64,000 nucleotides of DNA from Angiostrongylus vasorum (lineage: Eukaryota > Nematoda > Chromadorea > Rhabditida > Metastrongylidae): the NCBI GenBank assembly GCA_018806985.1, contig JADANN010000417.1, positions 62,001 through 126,000 on the forward strand. The letters run 5' to 3'. A model generated the notes under the pieces. That model had not been told where the DNA came from, ran no database searches, and saw only the letters and a program-made list of their open reading frames with translations. Position numbers and translations under genes: made by a program. Every line of letters starts with the position of its first letter. The first letter of the stretch is position 1. Positions 43,701 to 54,400 of this stretch are shown one piece after another.

Positions 43701-45495
43701 ATCTGCTATGGTTGTGAAAGTGTTTGGCTGATCGCATCTCAATTTGACCTCTCCAGGCTCTGAAGAAGGCGATACCCCCCGAGACGTCAGCTATTGTGTC
43801 CTGGTAAATTCTATAATAACAACCTTGTGTCTGCTTATTCAAGAAAAACATCGAATTCTTGTTAGCTGGATTCGTTCCAAGCCGGTGCTTGGTGTCTTAG
43901 TTCTTCGAAGACATTGATTTTCCATGTTATGTGATTTTGCGCAACCTCATTTGCTGAGTTTACCACTGATATCATTTCATTTCGACTTGTAGCTGAAGCT
44001 GCTGCTTTAGTTCCCATCATTTCTTTCTCATTCTGTTGATAGAAATTAGCCAACACTTACTTGTTACTTGAATGGCCCATCCTCACTGGTTGTGCGGACC
44101 CCAGCATAATCTTCATTTTTCGAAGATTTGCTAGTTACGCCATTGTGGTTCCTTGGCATTCCGAGGTCAGCCTGGCCAAAGTCTGCCCTAGCTCTTCACC
44201 ACCACGGGCAGTCGTGGCGTTGTGGATCAGAGGCAGATTTGCCAACATGCGAGTTTGATACCAGGACGGTGGTAGATCCTGGCATTGGTTTACTCTTAGC
44301 TAGGCTTCCTGATGGAAACGCCGGACTACTCAGCCTAGGAGACCCTGCCAGGGGATGAATCTCCACTGTACATCCTAGTCCGACACCCAGTAACACCTCC
44401 CAGTCACGACGAGGCAGTAAACAGTAGTGAGGTGGAGTGGAACCTCTGAGTGCGGACGGCCGCAACAAAAGCCAACGTGCCATCAGGGAGCCACACAGCG
44501 CGAGCCAAGAGGCGACCGAAATTAGCCAATAAATATTCATAATTGAGGAAGGGAGAAGAAATTTGTTTAAACAAATTCTTACTTTATTCTCCATTGCTGA
44601 AATTTTCGGTTTATTTGGGCGAGTCATGGTCTCCCCTGTATATGTTAATTGTGGCTGAAAGGAGTTTTTTCATTATTCATAGGTAGCAGATCACATTGAT
44701 GAATATTGCGCAGTATTTGAAAAGTAAGTAAACACAAGTAAACACACATCTTTAAGCATGAGCACCGCTACATCGCGTTCAAATTCATTCACGTCCGGAT
44801 CGAAACGCAGCTGTTCAGCGCTCAGCTGCATAACGGACCCCGAGATCTGAATTTCAAGTCTCATTTGACTTTTTTGGTGAAGAAAACGAAACTGTAGATG
44901 CTTCGAGCAACCACATTTTTTTGCGCTTGCGATGGAGTAAAGAAGTGAGGCAACAATTTGTCACCTACCGAGCTATTTTCGACGAGTTTTGAAGCCGATT
45001 TCATGTTGTCATCACAATCTTTTAATCTTTCTAAAACCTGAAACGAAATCTTGGCGCTTTTTAATTTGTACATCAAAGAAAATTTAATGGAAGCGTTCAA
45101 TGTGGTTGTACAGACTAGTTGCTATGTGACCGATATGAGCATGACTACCGAGAACGAATTTCAAAATGCAATGGGTCACTGAAGCATGGTGACTCCTACA
45201 GTGACGACGAAAAATGTCATCGCATGACGAAGCGATGGCGAATTTAATTCACCTACCTCTTGGTTCTTTACCATAATACTATCAAAGTTCTTTACCATTT
45301 CATCGGACCAGAATATAAAGTCCTTCACTGGACGCCGTATGAAGAAAACTCGCAGGGCACTGGAAGCCAGCCAAACCAAGCTTAAGCGGTTCTTCGTGTG
45401 CTGACCGTTTGTAGCACAAGTGAATTCTTCTCTAGCTGGTAAGCTGGCGATTTTGTTCGCAAGATTCTTTAGACTCGCACCAGCAGCAGTTCTTG
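37758..45495 (-). CDS. Lys/Glu-rich protein with C-terminal DPQYETL modules, 5' incomplete
   Basis: Unrecognised. Eight minus-strand exons, all phase 0 at the joins: 45257-45495 (SLKNLANKIASLP...FIFWSDEMVKNFDSI), 44969-45037 (VLERLKDCDDNMKSASKL), 43946-44032 (NEKEMMGTKAAASATSRNEM), 38999-39031 (SGKQGKKKGPQ), 38801-38876 (EKAEKAQPKPEKPDNEA), 38479-38581, 37912-38001 (TLRGIGKDLFVDEKPEEK) and 37758-37832 (VQKADAKDPQYETLADV, DDIFKG, stop). The N-terminal exons look helical. The C-terminal part is charged and repeats KADAKDPQYE|TL followed by a D-[LI]-F. Exons at 38801 and 38479 each need one base fewer in a homopolymer (A6 and C6) to stay in frame. The donor at 38478-38477 is GC. The Penelope-like element and an RTE fragment sit in the 5 kb intron. 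The first exon is not found. Confidence 0.55.
39320..39980 (+). mobile_element. RTE 5' fragment in intron
   Basis: Matches the 5' region and endonuclease start of the RTE copy. GGTGTCGGCGTTCTCGTCAA near 39899 aligns with GGCGTCGGCGTTCTCGTCGA near 20953, and GATACTGGAGAAGAAATGTT with AACACCGGAGAAGAACTGTT. It is antisense to the host gene. Confidence 0.8.
40240..41155. other. Unassigned intronic sequence
   Basis: A short open frame at 40237-40437 and a stretch at 40500-40760 with TTCCTGGAATCTCC are present, but nothing I can place confidently. The latter may be a remote SINE-3-like copy. Confidence 0.3.
41160..41435 (-). repeat. SINE-1 copy
   Basis: Minus-oriented, well preserved. The minus-strand head reads GTGTGGCGCAGTGGTCGGAG. 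Confidence 0.85.
41785..41827 (-). ncRNA. Hammerhead ribozyme-like motif, left terminus
   Basis: On the minus strand CTGAAGA (complement of 41815-41821) is followed by a possible stem-loop and GAAACGTC (complement of 41794-41801). Helix I is eroded (ACC after the cleavage position instead of AGC). Confidence 0.5.
42126..42626 (-). CDS. GIY-YIG nuclease region of the Penelope-like element
   Basis: An open frame of about 160 codons. A Cys-rich linker (CITKNCIICPNDRDGDC, then VYLISCKAC) leads into the nuclease core: TVYLIS stands for the GIY box and EYVGETGRPLCVRIREHL for the YIG box with its conserved Arg. The frame ends NISA before a stop. Such nucleases nick target DNA during Penelope-like retrotransposition. 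No initiation codon is expected, as it is the C-terminal part of a larger frame. Confidence 0.85.
42896..43489 (-). CDS. Reverse transcriptase region of the Penelope-like element
   Basis: An open frame of 197 codons. GLAMGQRLASTLAVAFMSKV matches the Penelope RT block G-x-x-M-G-x-x-x-A-x-x-x-A, and LLYCRYTDDCFVIC carries the catalytic DD pair. The frame breaks at ISKRSN and the following TYPKNGYIIKWYRKP block continues in another frame, so a frameshift has occurred. The N-terminal RT part is absent or beyond recognition. Confidence 0.85.
   Translation of the reverse strand: MNYEPTHRIAWFINLILNQLLKHIPAHLTNAQMFLDRLVTHVPKACTLWSSSTLPPFTLTCRTTPQCNPSASFLSNTKKQLTRMAFRFSSLWSSLKVCLNCSIFRWSEKYYAQIRGLAMGQRLASTLAVAFMSKVEAPVIDLRPLLYCRYTDDCFVICSTQQEMDKHFELLDEQSEYIKFTREKPKEKLASISKRSN
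43754..43797 (+). ncRNA. Hammerhead ribozyme-like motif, right terminus
   Basis: GGCT, CTGAAGA (43760-43766), AGGC, then GAGACGTC (43781-43788) and AGCT. The core has GAGA in place of GAAA. Helix I (AGC with GCT) is kept. Confidence 0.45.
44057..44428 (-). repeat. HP400 repeat copy
   Basis: Minus-oriented copy about 25 bases beyond an exon of the Lys/Glu-rich gene. The hairpin at about 44259-44287 has one mismatch. Confidence 0.85.
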
Positions 45496-45879
45496 CTGTA
45501 CGCAGAATACCTTCTCATTTGCCTGCTAAACCTTGCCGTGATTGTCTGCAGATTACGAGCTAGGTCATTTTTTTTTCTTTTTTCGAGAACATAGCGAACC
45601 TTAGAACAACGGATCCGATGGAAACGAAGTCACTGGCTGACCATGATTTATCGGTTGATGTATGAAAACTAGTGCTGAATGAAAAGCCGAACAAAGAAAG
45701 CAATTACTAATGCTAACTCCTCACAGACTAAATTAACTTGGATTTATCCTAGTTTTATTTCCAAGCCGTTGAAATTAATCACGGAAATGCACCTCTCGTC
45801 ATCTGAACCATAGTAAAAAATGACCGACGCTGTTGGCTCATTCTATACTTTAACATAGCTAGGTGACTGAGATTAAAGG

Positions 45880-46135
45880 AGAAAGGATAAAGCTCTCGAC
45901 GTTGATCAGTCCCTGAGGGATGCAGCATGCATTCATCTTCATCAAGCATCGTTTGGGGGTGATTGAATGCATGTCTGGCCTTTACAATGACTCGCGTTGG
46001 CCTACCTATGTATCGAGCCAGTGCTGCTATGCCGACCTCGGAGGGATGGAAGGCTTGGTGGACCATGGACGTTGGCGATCGATTCCACGTGTGTGTGTTG
46101 CAGAGCGCCTCCGACCATTGTGCCACACGCGCCTT
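45880..46135 (-). repeat. SINE-1 copy
   Basis: Minus-oriented copy with an internal deletion. Head CGTGTGGCACAATGGTCGGA on the minus strand, tail CTCTCGACGTTGATCAGTCC at 45892. Confidence 0.8.
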
Positions 46136-46139
46136 TGGT

Positions 46140-47120
46140 GACTGAGATTATGGAACTAAATTGGCTACCCTGCACTGTTACCAGTTCCTATGGGGTGCTT
46201 GCAGAATAGCGATGAGGAAGCCCCGCGACCTTTTATCTCTTCCGCTGTCGCAGCCACACGAAAGCTATAAAGGACCTAAGCATAATTTTCACAGTTGATC
46301 ATCGCTCTTGAGTTATTGCTTGATTAGTCAGTGGATTCGCTACCAACGGAGAAAGCATTTTTGTCCTACATGAACTTGACTCGCAAGGAAATAAACCCTC
46401 CATCTGAGCCAGCAACTGACCTTGTGAAGAACTAATGACTCTGTAGCACCGTTACCTTGGTAACTTGGCGAAAGTCATGATAAAACGGCATTCAACATCT
46501 CAAGTGGCAACAGAATACGAAGAATAGATATTTCTCTTGTGTTTTATTAAATATTCGTGACTGTACGCATTGATATCATTATACTCTGTACAAAAGGAAT
46601 GAAATCGTTACAAGTCTTGTGCAAGCACCACACAAAACTAGGTATGGTGTGAGCTAATAAACGCGGTGTTCAGGAACTCTATGAAGAACGTATCAAATCT
46701 TACCCTGGTTACCTGAATGTGAATTGCCCATGCGCAACAATGGGCTAAAATTGAGAATAACATGCCAATGTTGAATATTACAATTTCTGTCACACTCATC
46801 TAAAAAACCCTAAAGTTTTTGGTTTCAAGTATTTCCATAGAATGCCGTAATCTTAATCTCGTTCAAACGAAAAGAATACCTTGAAATGGCTTAGCCGCCG
46901 CTTACCGTAAGCAAACCTTCATTGACTAGCAAACTATGTAAAATGAACCTGTCCGGATTCGATATTACGTAGTCTGGTGAGGAAGGAGCGATAGTAACAC
47001 AACGACAATGCTTTACATATCACTATGCTTATGGGGAAAGTGAGAGAGAATGTCTTCAGACCCTATTGTCATAACCGGTGGAAGCTTTTTGTAAATAAGT
47101 GTGCTATAAATAAATGTTTA
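46140..47120. other. Unassigned interval
   Basis: No exon or repeat with support. The promoter and first exons of the minus-strand Lys/Glu-rich gene may lie here. Confidence 0.35.
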
Positions 47121-47126
47121 TAGGTT

Positions 47127-47513
47127 TAAACCTTCCAACGGTTTACTGCCTCATCGTGGGTGGGAAGTGTTCCTGGGTGTCGGACTGCGATGTACAGCGG
47201 TGGGATTCGTCCCCTCCACAGGGTCTCCCAAGCTGAAGAGTCCGGCGTTTCCATCAGGAAGCCTAACTAAGAGTAAACCAATACCGCGATCCACCACCGT
47301 CTTGATATCAAAGTGGCATGGTGGTAAATCTCCCTCTGCTCCACAAGGGCTGCGTCTGCCTGTCGTGGTGACTACCTGGGGCAGACTTTCGCCAGGTTGT
47401 CCTCGGGATTTCAGGGAACCATAGTGGCTTAACCACCAAATCTCCGAAAAATAGTGATTATGCTGGGGCCCGCACAACTAGTGATGACGGACCGTTCAAG
47501 TATCAAGTAAGTA
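47127..47513 (+). repeat. HP400 repeat copy
   Basis: Forward copy from CCTTCCAACGGTTTACTGCC to ACGGACCGTTCAAGTATCAA. The hairpin arms are eroded (ATACCGCGA and TCTTGATAT). Confidence 0.85.
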
Positions 47514-47814
47514 TAAATGAATGTTCAAAAATTAAGGTTTGTAAAACAGAATACAGCAAAAATTTTTTCAAGTGTTGACTTTGATACATTCTAGTAGTGA
47601 GCACAGTAAACCACTAATGCTCTTTTTAAACCTCTTGAGCGATGAAGTCCTTAGGTTGCTTTTGGCGAGATTTCTTTTGAAATCTCGTACTAAAATTCTG
47701 GATTAGGATCGCAATACCTCTACAGACCATATTTGAAAGGTTTAGTAGCACAGTAGCAAACATTTAATTACTTTGTAGGGATTACCGATAATATAGTGCA
47801 CTACGTCTTTCGGT

Positions 47815-48090
47815 GCGTTTAGCACCGTGGATAGTGGTACAAGACAACGTGTACAATGTTCTGTTTCGATTCCGCTGCGCGGATAAACGGAACCTTCGAC
47901 CCTTCCATTGTCGCACCACCAGGCCTGCCTATGCGGAAAAAAATGGTGTTGATACTTCTTTGGATCTCTGTAATTCACTGTTTAGGTCACTGATATGGAC
48001 TCAACCATCTCCACGACATTGCGATTGGAGCTGGATGCACGGCGCATCTCCGAGGAGTTCATCAGTATCGAATGCTTTATCTCGTTAGTT
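47815..48090 (+). repeat. SINE-1-related copy, diverged
   Basis: The 3' third (GATTGGAGCTGGATGCACGG, TCATCAGTATCGAATGCTTT) aligns with the SINE-1 tail. The head carries a B-box-like TTTCGATTCCGC. Confidence 0.5.
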
Positions 48091-48473
48091 ATTTACTGTT
48101 TCGCCACAGGCTTCGGATAAATGAGAACTTCGCGATGCTGTCGCTGTGTCTTTCTGTATGGTTTAAGAAACTTTCTTCCGAATTCCTAGTAGGAACAGTT
48201 CCACAAGGCTACCATAATTTTATTGGCGCATTTTTCTGATATAATGCTAGCCAGGCTGTACAGAAAGCGTTACCAAACTTACCCTTTACCGAATAAGCTC
48301 GAAATCAGTAGATATGCACTCGGAATGAAATAATTGTAGTAATGACACATTATCACTCAAGCTTTAAACAACATGACACACCAATGAATCACAGAGCAAA
48401 CGATGATTTGGAATCATAATGATTGACTTTCGTAAGCGACAACCATGAATATTGCCAACAATTCCCACTGTTG

Positions 48474-51400
48474 TTACTTCAATCTGGCTAATCCTCGAGC
48501 TCCTCGCATCACATGTTGCCCTAATTTGCCTTGTCTTAGTTTGTCAAGCATTTTTTTCACCAGATTTTCCAAGAAGTCCTGAAAATCACGGAGAATTTTA
48601 GCCGAGTCAATGAGTTACTCTGTTAATTACTATTATGTGAAGCACATTGCAATGCAACAGTTCTTCCGTTTTCATTTTTTCTTCCCAAAAAAGGCATTAG
48701 TTAAAAGAATTTCGCTAGTTGTTCCGCGCTACAGTTTCAGCAGTCTCTGCGAAGGATTCTTGCCTTAAATCCCATATGATTCATAGTTCAAGTAGAATAT
48801 GTTCTGAGTTTAGAACCTGTAGAATAGATGAACCCTTCCAAAGGTTTACCGCCTCATCGTGGCTGGGAGGTGATCCTGGGTGTCGGATTGCGATGTACAG
48901 CAGGGGATTCGTTCCCCCCCGGCAGAGTCTCCCAAGCTGAGAAGGAGTCCGGCGTTTCTATGAGGAAGTCTAGCTAAGAGCAAACCAATACCAGGATCCA
49001 CCACTGTCCTGGTATCAAAGTCGCATGGTGGCAAATCTCCCTCTGATCACGGGGGCTACGACTGCCTGTGGTGGTGCGATCTGGGGCAGACTTTGGCCAG
49101 GCTGACCTCGGGATTCAAGGGAACCACAATAGCTTAACCAGCAAATCTCCGAAAGGTGGTCGTTATGCTGGAGCCCGCACCACCATTGAGGACGGGCCGT
49201 TCAATTATCAAGTATCAAGAAAGAATAGATGAACATATAAGGTGCTTAAACAACCATTGATAGTTTTTTAATGATGCTGAGATATTTGCAAAACTCCGGA
49301 CCGCAGGTGTCTACGGTGGGGAACGAACGAGCTATTGTCCTTTCCGAGGAGTAGCGCGCTCACCACCACACCATGCGGGTCCTTCGTTTCGCCTATCTCT
49401 CAGCTCAATTGTGATTATAACTGCAGCCTCAGCTTAACTGGGTTCGTTGCCGATTCGGGGTCCCCAGATCAATCCCGCTGACAGGTGATTGCTGACGGCA
49501 CAGATCGATAAGAACTAGCTGAGAGACAGGCGAAACGAAGGACCCGCATGGTGTGGTGGTGAGCGCGCTACTCCCCCGGAAAGGACAATACCGCGTTCGT
49601 TCCCACCGTAGACACCTGCGGTCCGAGTTTTGCAAAGATCTCAGCATCATTGAAAGTTATATTTCGCAATACATACCCTGCCGCTAAAAAAGAGTAGGCA
49701 GTAAATAATAAGTCAAAACCATTGATAGTGTCTACTTTAGAAGACCTGCCAGATATTCATGCTGTCTAGTAGTTTTTTTTCAATCACCTACCACGTAGGG
49801 CCTCTTTGAAAGCTTCGAGCGCTTTCAACTTCATACAGTTATGTTTGGTTTGATTAAGCTGTGCTGTTTTGCTAATGATTGCTTGTTCCAATGCGATGTC
49901 CAGTGTTTCTTGGCGACAGCTGAAAATTTAAGAGTTTTCAGCTGCTAATATTTCATTATTAACGCAGAATTGGGAAGATAAATGCTGAAATAAGGCACTT
50001 TGAGTCCTTTGATTCTTCAGCTTTTTCATAAGTTCCCACTATTCACTGCATTTTTTCGGGATTCTGCTTTAGGTAATCACATTTAATGTACGAAAATATT
50101 TACTAACAGATTGGAGACACTATTTATACCAATTCATACAACAATGGTTAGTGTTCTGCTTATATAAACGAACACTTCCCATAAAAAACCCGAACCACAG
50201 AGCGATAGCTTTGAGCGATAATATTGATTCCGTGGAGTGGTTTGCTGTAGGCCAAATAGAGATTTTAAGAGTGCCAACATTAATGCCATTTTGACTGATT
50301 TCAGAGAAAGCTTCAAACAGGATTGTGGATGTCGCAATGGGTCCAGGAGCACACGTACTTCTGAGATACGGTAGCTAGCGAGAATAGCTTCCAAAGTACC
50401 TTTTTTTCTATAAGATAGTTGTTGGTTTGCGTTCTTTGGTGAAGGATAGCTAATGGTCTACCTTTTTTGAAACATAGCAGCTAATCGGTTACCATTCCTG
50501 GGTTGTGGTAACAAAGGGTTATTTTCTTTGTACTAAGGAGGGTAGTAGGCTACCTTTTGCAGAGTGTGATATCTCCTAGGTTACCTTCTGCAGAGTTTAA
50601 TGAAAACTTACGTGTCAAAGTTTGGACAGCATTGGCGAAGTTTCGTGCATTTCTTCTGAATAAGATTAGCATCACGAAAACAATCTGATGATCGCTTGTA
50701 GTCTTCGCTGAGTAGTCGTATAAACGCCGAATTGAATGCCAAATTCTCTTTAGCAGAGTACGGTAGACATACAGACATCGAGTACTGAAAGTCAAAAAAC
50801 CAGAACATGTTCATTTGCGTGCGTGTGCTTTGTTCACCTACAAATAATGTATTCTTGTTATCAAGACACATTCGCCATCCATTGTTCCTCTTTATGACCA
50901 ATTCATACAGATCCTCGTACAAAGGCTGCTCATCAGGATCACAGAGCTCCTCGGGCTACAAAAAAATAATTGAAAAGTTTTTTCTTACTAGAAGTGAGAA
51001 AAAAAGGACAGCGCATTCGGTGTTGAGTAAACCTCGAGCAATGTGCTATGCATCCGACTATTCATGACATCGTAGAGGTGATCAAATGCATATTTGACAA
51101 AGTAATGGCATATGGAGCCTATCGATGTAAAAGTTGGTGCTTTTACAATTCCGGGGAAGTTTGGTAGGAGTCATCAACCTTATGCGACCATAATCAGCTG
51201 TTCTAATCTTCCTCACTGGAAGGCACGTAGAAAAGCGGCTCTGAAGAAGGCGATACTGCCGAAACGTCAGCTACTGTTGTATTGTATTGTGTTTTTCTAT
51301 GGAAGTAAATATATGTTGTTTAACAACCTCGCGATTGCTGAACAAGAAAACGAAGTTTGATAGGAGTTTGCCGACCCTGATGAGATGGAGTGCTCCTTTT

Positions 51401-54400
51401 GCCAGGATGCGCATCGAGTCAACGACGGCCTGGTTTTGTATATCAAGAGTAGCAAATTATTGAATTCCTGGCCTAATGATATTTTACAACCGCCAAAAAA
51501 GAGTTGATAAAACGGTTACCGTACTTTGGCAATCGTTACCAATCGCATGCGAATAAGGTAGTATTTAAAGGAAACCATTACTAACTTTCCTTTGGTCCTT
51601 CTATGAAGAGAAGCATGAGATTAAGTAGGGACATCACGTGAACCTAACAATTTCATCATAATCCATGAAGGAAAAACTTTTTTTATGCTTTTTTATGAAG
51701 AACCTAGTTTATTTTTTGCCTTTAACTGATAGTCGTTGCTTAGAATACTGTATCATTCAAAACTGCAAATGTCTGTGAAGAAAGTACAGGTTTTTTTCTT
51801 TTTATCTTTTCTTTCTTTTTTTTCTATTCCACCAAGTTAGTATCCGAAACTTGTGGGAGGTTAATTGCTAATTTCAAGTCTAAAGTGAAAAATCCAAGAA
51901 AATGCAAATGGAAAGATTCATTGGAAATTCCAAATTAAAAATTTTTTGACACAAAAACTGCAACTGAAAGACAATGTGTATGTATATGTGTATGTATATG
52001 TGGTTGTATATGTATGTATATATGTACATATGTATATGTATGTCTACTTGGATACTTGAACGGCCCGTCCTCACTGGTTGTGCGGGCCCCAACATATTCT
52101 TCATTTTTTCGGAGTTTTGTTGGTTTAGCCATTGTTTCCTTGGAGTCCCGAGGTCAGCATGGCAAAAGTCTGCCCCAGGTCGTCACCACCACAGGCAGTC
52201 GTCGCCCATGTGGATCAGAGAGATTTACCACCATGCAACTAGTTTGATACCAGGACGGTAGTGGATCCTAGTACTTGTTTACTGTTAGATGGGTTTCCGG
52301 ATGAAAGGCCGGACTCCTTCTCAGCTTGGGAGACGCTACCGGGAGGATGAATCCCCCCAGCTGCACATCGCACACCGACACCGAGGAACATCTCCTAGCC
52401 ACGGTTACGCATGCAAGAGCAGACCAGTGAGTTCTACTCGCTCTAGAGGTTCGTTGAGCATAATATCTTCTTCCTATGGTTTTCGTGAGGAACTCTGACC
52501 ATCTAGTCGGTGATCTTCACACAGTGCCTTTGACATTCCAAAGAATCTAGTCACTAAAGGCTACTGTGCATCGATTGTCATTCATCATTACGTATCCTGT
52601 TCTAAGCGTTGAATTCCCTTCTCTCATAGAGGGATTTCATGCTGTTTAGTCCCGAGGCAACGTGGCGCATCCAAAGGTGGAGGATAGGGGGGTCAACCTC
52701 GGAACAAAAGCGACATTTTGCTTTCCTGAGACGCAGGTGGATCTAGACGATGTGCTCCCAGTTTCTGCTCTGCCGAGATGGTATATACCTTCTGTTTTTA
52801 CGAGCACGTATTCATGAATACGTGTGGTGTGTTCTCATTTATACGGACTGTATTCTGCGACTGAATTCGGCCAAAAGCCTGGATCACGTAACAGGGAGGT
52901 ATTTGGGAGGCGGTTAGGAGTCGCTTCTAACAAACAAGCTCCATGTTCACTCTAAGAGAGACTGGCAAGCTACCCGAGACTATACCCAGCCCCCCACGTT
53001 AAGAGTCCAGCAAGCTATACGTGGGTATCAAATGCTAAGCGCAGTATTGACCCTCACCATACTCATATTAAAAGGGCTTCGACAAGGCAACACAACATGT
53101 CTAGTGTTGCACTGCAGTGGATAGTGAAATCACTCGATTGGGGGAAAAAAGGACATATGCGTATCACTGGAAATTTCCTATCAAATCTTTCTTAGATGAC
53201 ATCGTCATATTTTTGAAAAGTGCCAGTGAAATAGCAATGCCCAATAAACATAAAGAAGCGGGAAAAAAGGATTGGACTGCGCATGAATACGATGAAGGCC
53301 CAGATCATGAAGAACCCATGGTGTGAAAGCGAACAAATTGAATTGGATGGTTCAGTGATCACAGAGACCACATTTACGTTAGACGTTCAATGAACACGAT
53401 AAATAACATAAAGGAGGGATCAGACGGAAGAAGTAGAGTAGTAGGCTGCATTTGAGCCTCTCAAAAGAGGCGCCGAGTAACTAACAGATCCAGGACTCCG
53501 CGCTCATCCTTTCGATTCAACACGTACCTTCAGCGCTTTGTTATGCAGCAGAGACATGGGCTGATATTTCAACCACTTTCAAAAATCTACGCTCCACCTA
53601 CAGAACGTTTGAACGATGTTTTCCGAAATCTAACCCGCACTCACAACGTCTAGCCGGAATTCGTGGATCAGATCTTCGAAACCTTTAGCATTTTAGGGAT
53701 CCAGGAAACCATACCTAGATAGCGAAACATAAACAGGCCTGTCATATAATAACAAGAACAGATGACAGATAGACGAAAAGAAGAATGGGGTGAACTCCAA
53801 GCGAATCCAAACGTGCCACTGGAAGACCACTCAAACGATGACTGGACGTGTTCATGGCTAATATCAACTATCTGCAATCGTGGATGGAGTCGATTTTAAG
53901 AATTCGGAATAGGCCTCGCGGACGTCATCGTGCTCGAAGCAGACTACTATCTTGAACGATAACTCCGCGAGAAACAAACAAATTGAAATTATGCTGGAGT
54001 CCACATCACCACTAAAGAAGTGCCATTTAAATACCCAAGTGCTGGAAACTAAATCACCGTTGGTTCTGGCTGCAACCTCGGTGTACCAAGTGTTTTTGGA
54101 AAATCATTTTATTAACAGTAAAGCATGTTCTTAAATACAAAACTTTTTTGTAAAACTTCGCATTTTGTAGGGCAAGGTCAGTTCAATGAGTTTACCTAGT
54201 TTTCAAGTGAAGGAGACGAAGTCGATGAGGCTGCTTCGGACTCGGTTTGGCTTCTAAAGTATTATATTTCTCGCACACGAAGTCTTCAAGGTGCTTGGAG
54301 AAGTGATAGACAATAAGTAAGGAACTGGGTGAGTATAGTGGATGAGGCAGAGTTTCGTAATCCATCTCGCTCGCCCTTTCCAGCATAGCTTGTGCAACGT

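Larger units (their letters stand above)
41722..43862 (-). mobile_element. Penelope-like retroelement with inverted terminal repeats
   Basis: A complete but decayed element coding on the minus strand. Terminal blocks at 41722-42085 and 43500-43862 are inverted copies of each other (for example TCGATGTTTTTCTT and ACCTCAGGCTGAT appear in both, in opposite orientation). Inside are a reverse transcriptase block (42896-43489), a bridging stretch with WYRKPSSKN and SSHPLHPKRALI typical of Penelope RTs, and a GIY-YIG nuclease block (42126-42626). Frames are broken between blocks. Penelope-like elements characteristically pair such an RT with a GIY-YIG domain and carry unusual terminal repeats. It lies in the intron between exons 38999-39031 and 43946-44032, in the same orientation as that gene. 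Confidence 0.9.

Noticed and set aside
50120..50400. Minus-strand stretch ending [17 protein letters not shown], possibly a membrane-anchored C-terminus
   Set aside because: The exon at 50612-50784 joins in phase to 49792-49919 directly, and no acceptor gives the right phase for this stretch, so it is more likely intronic.
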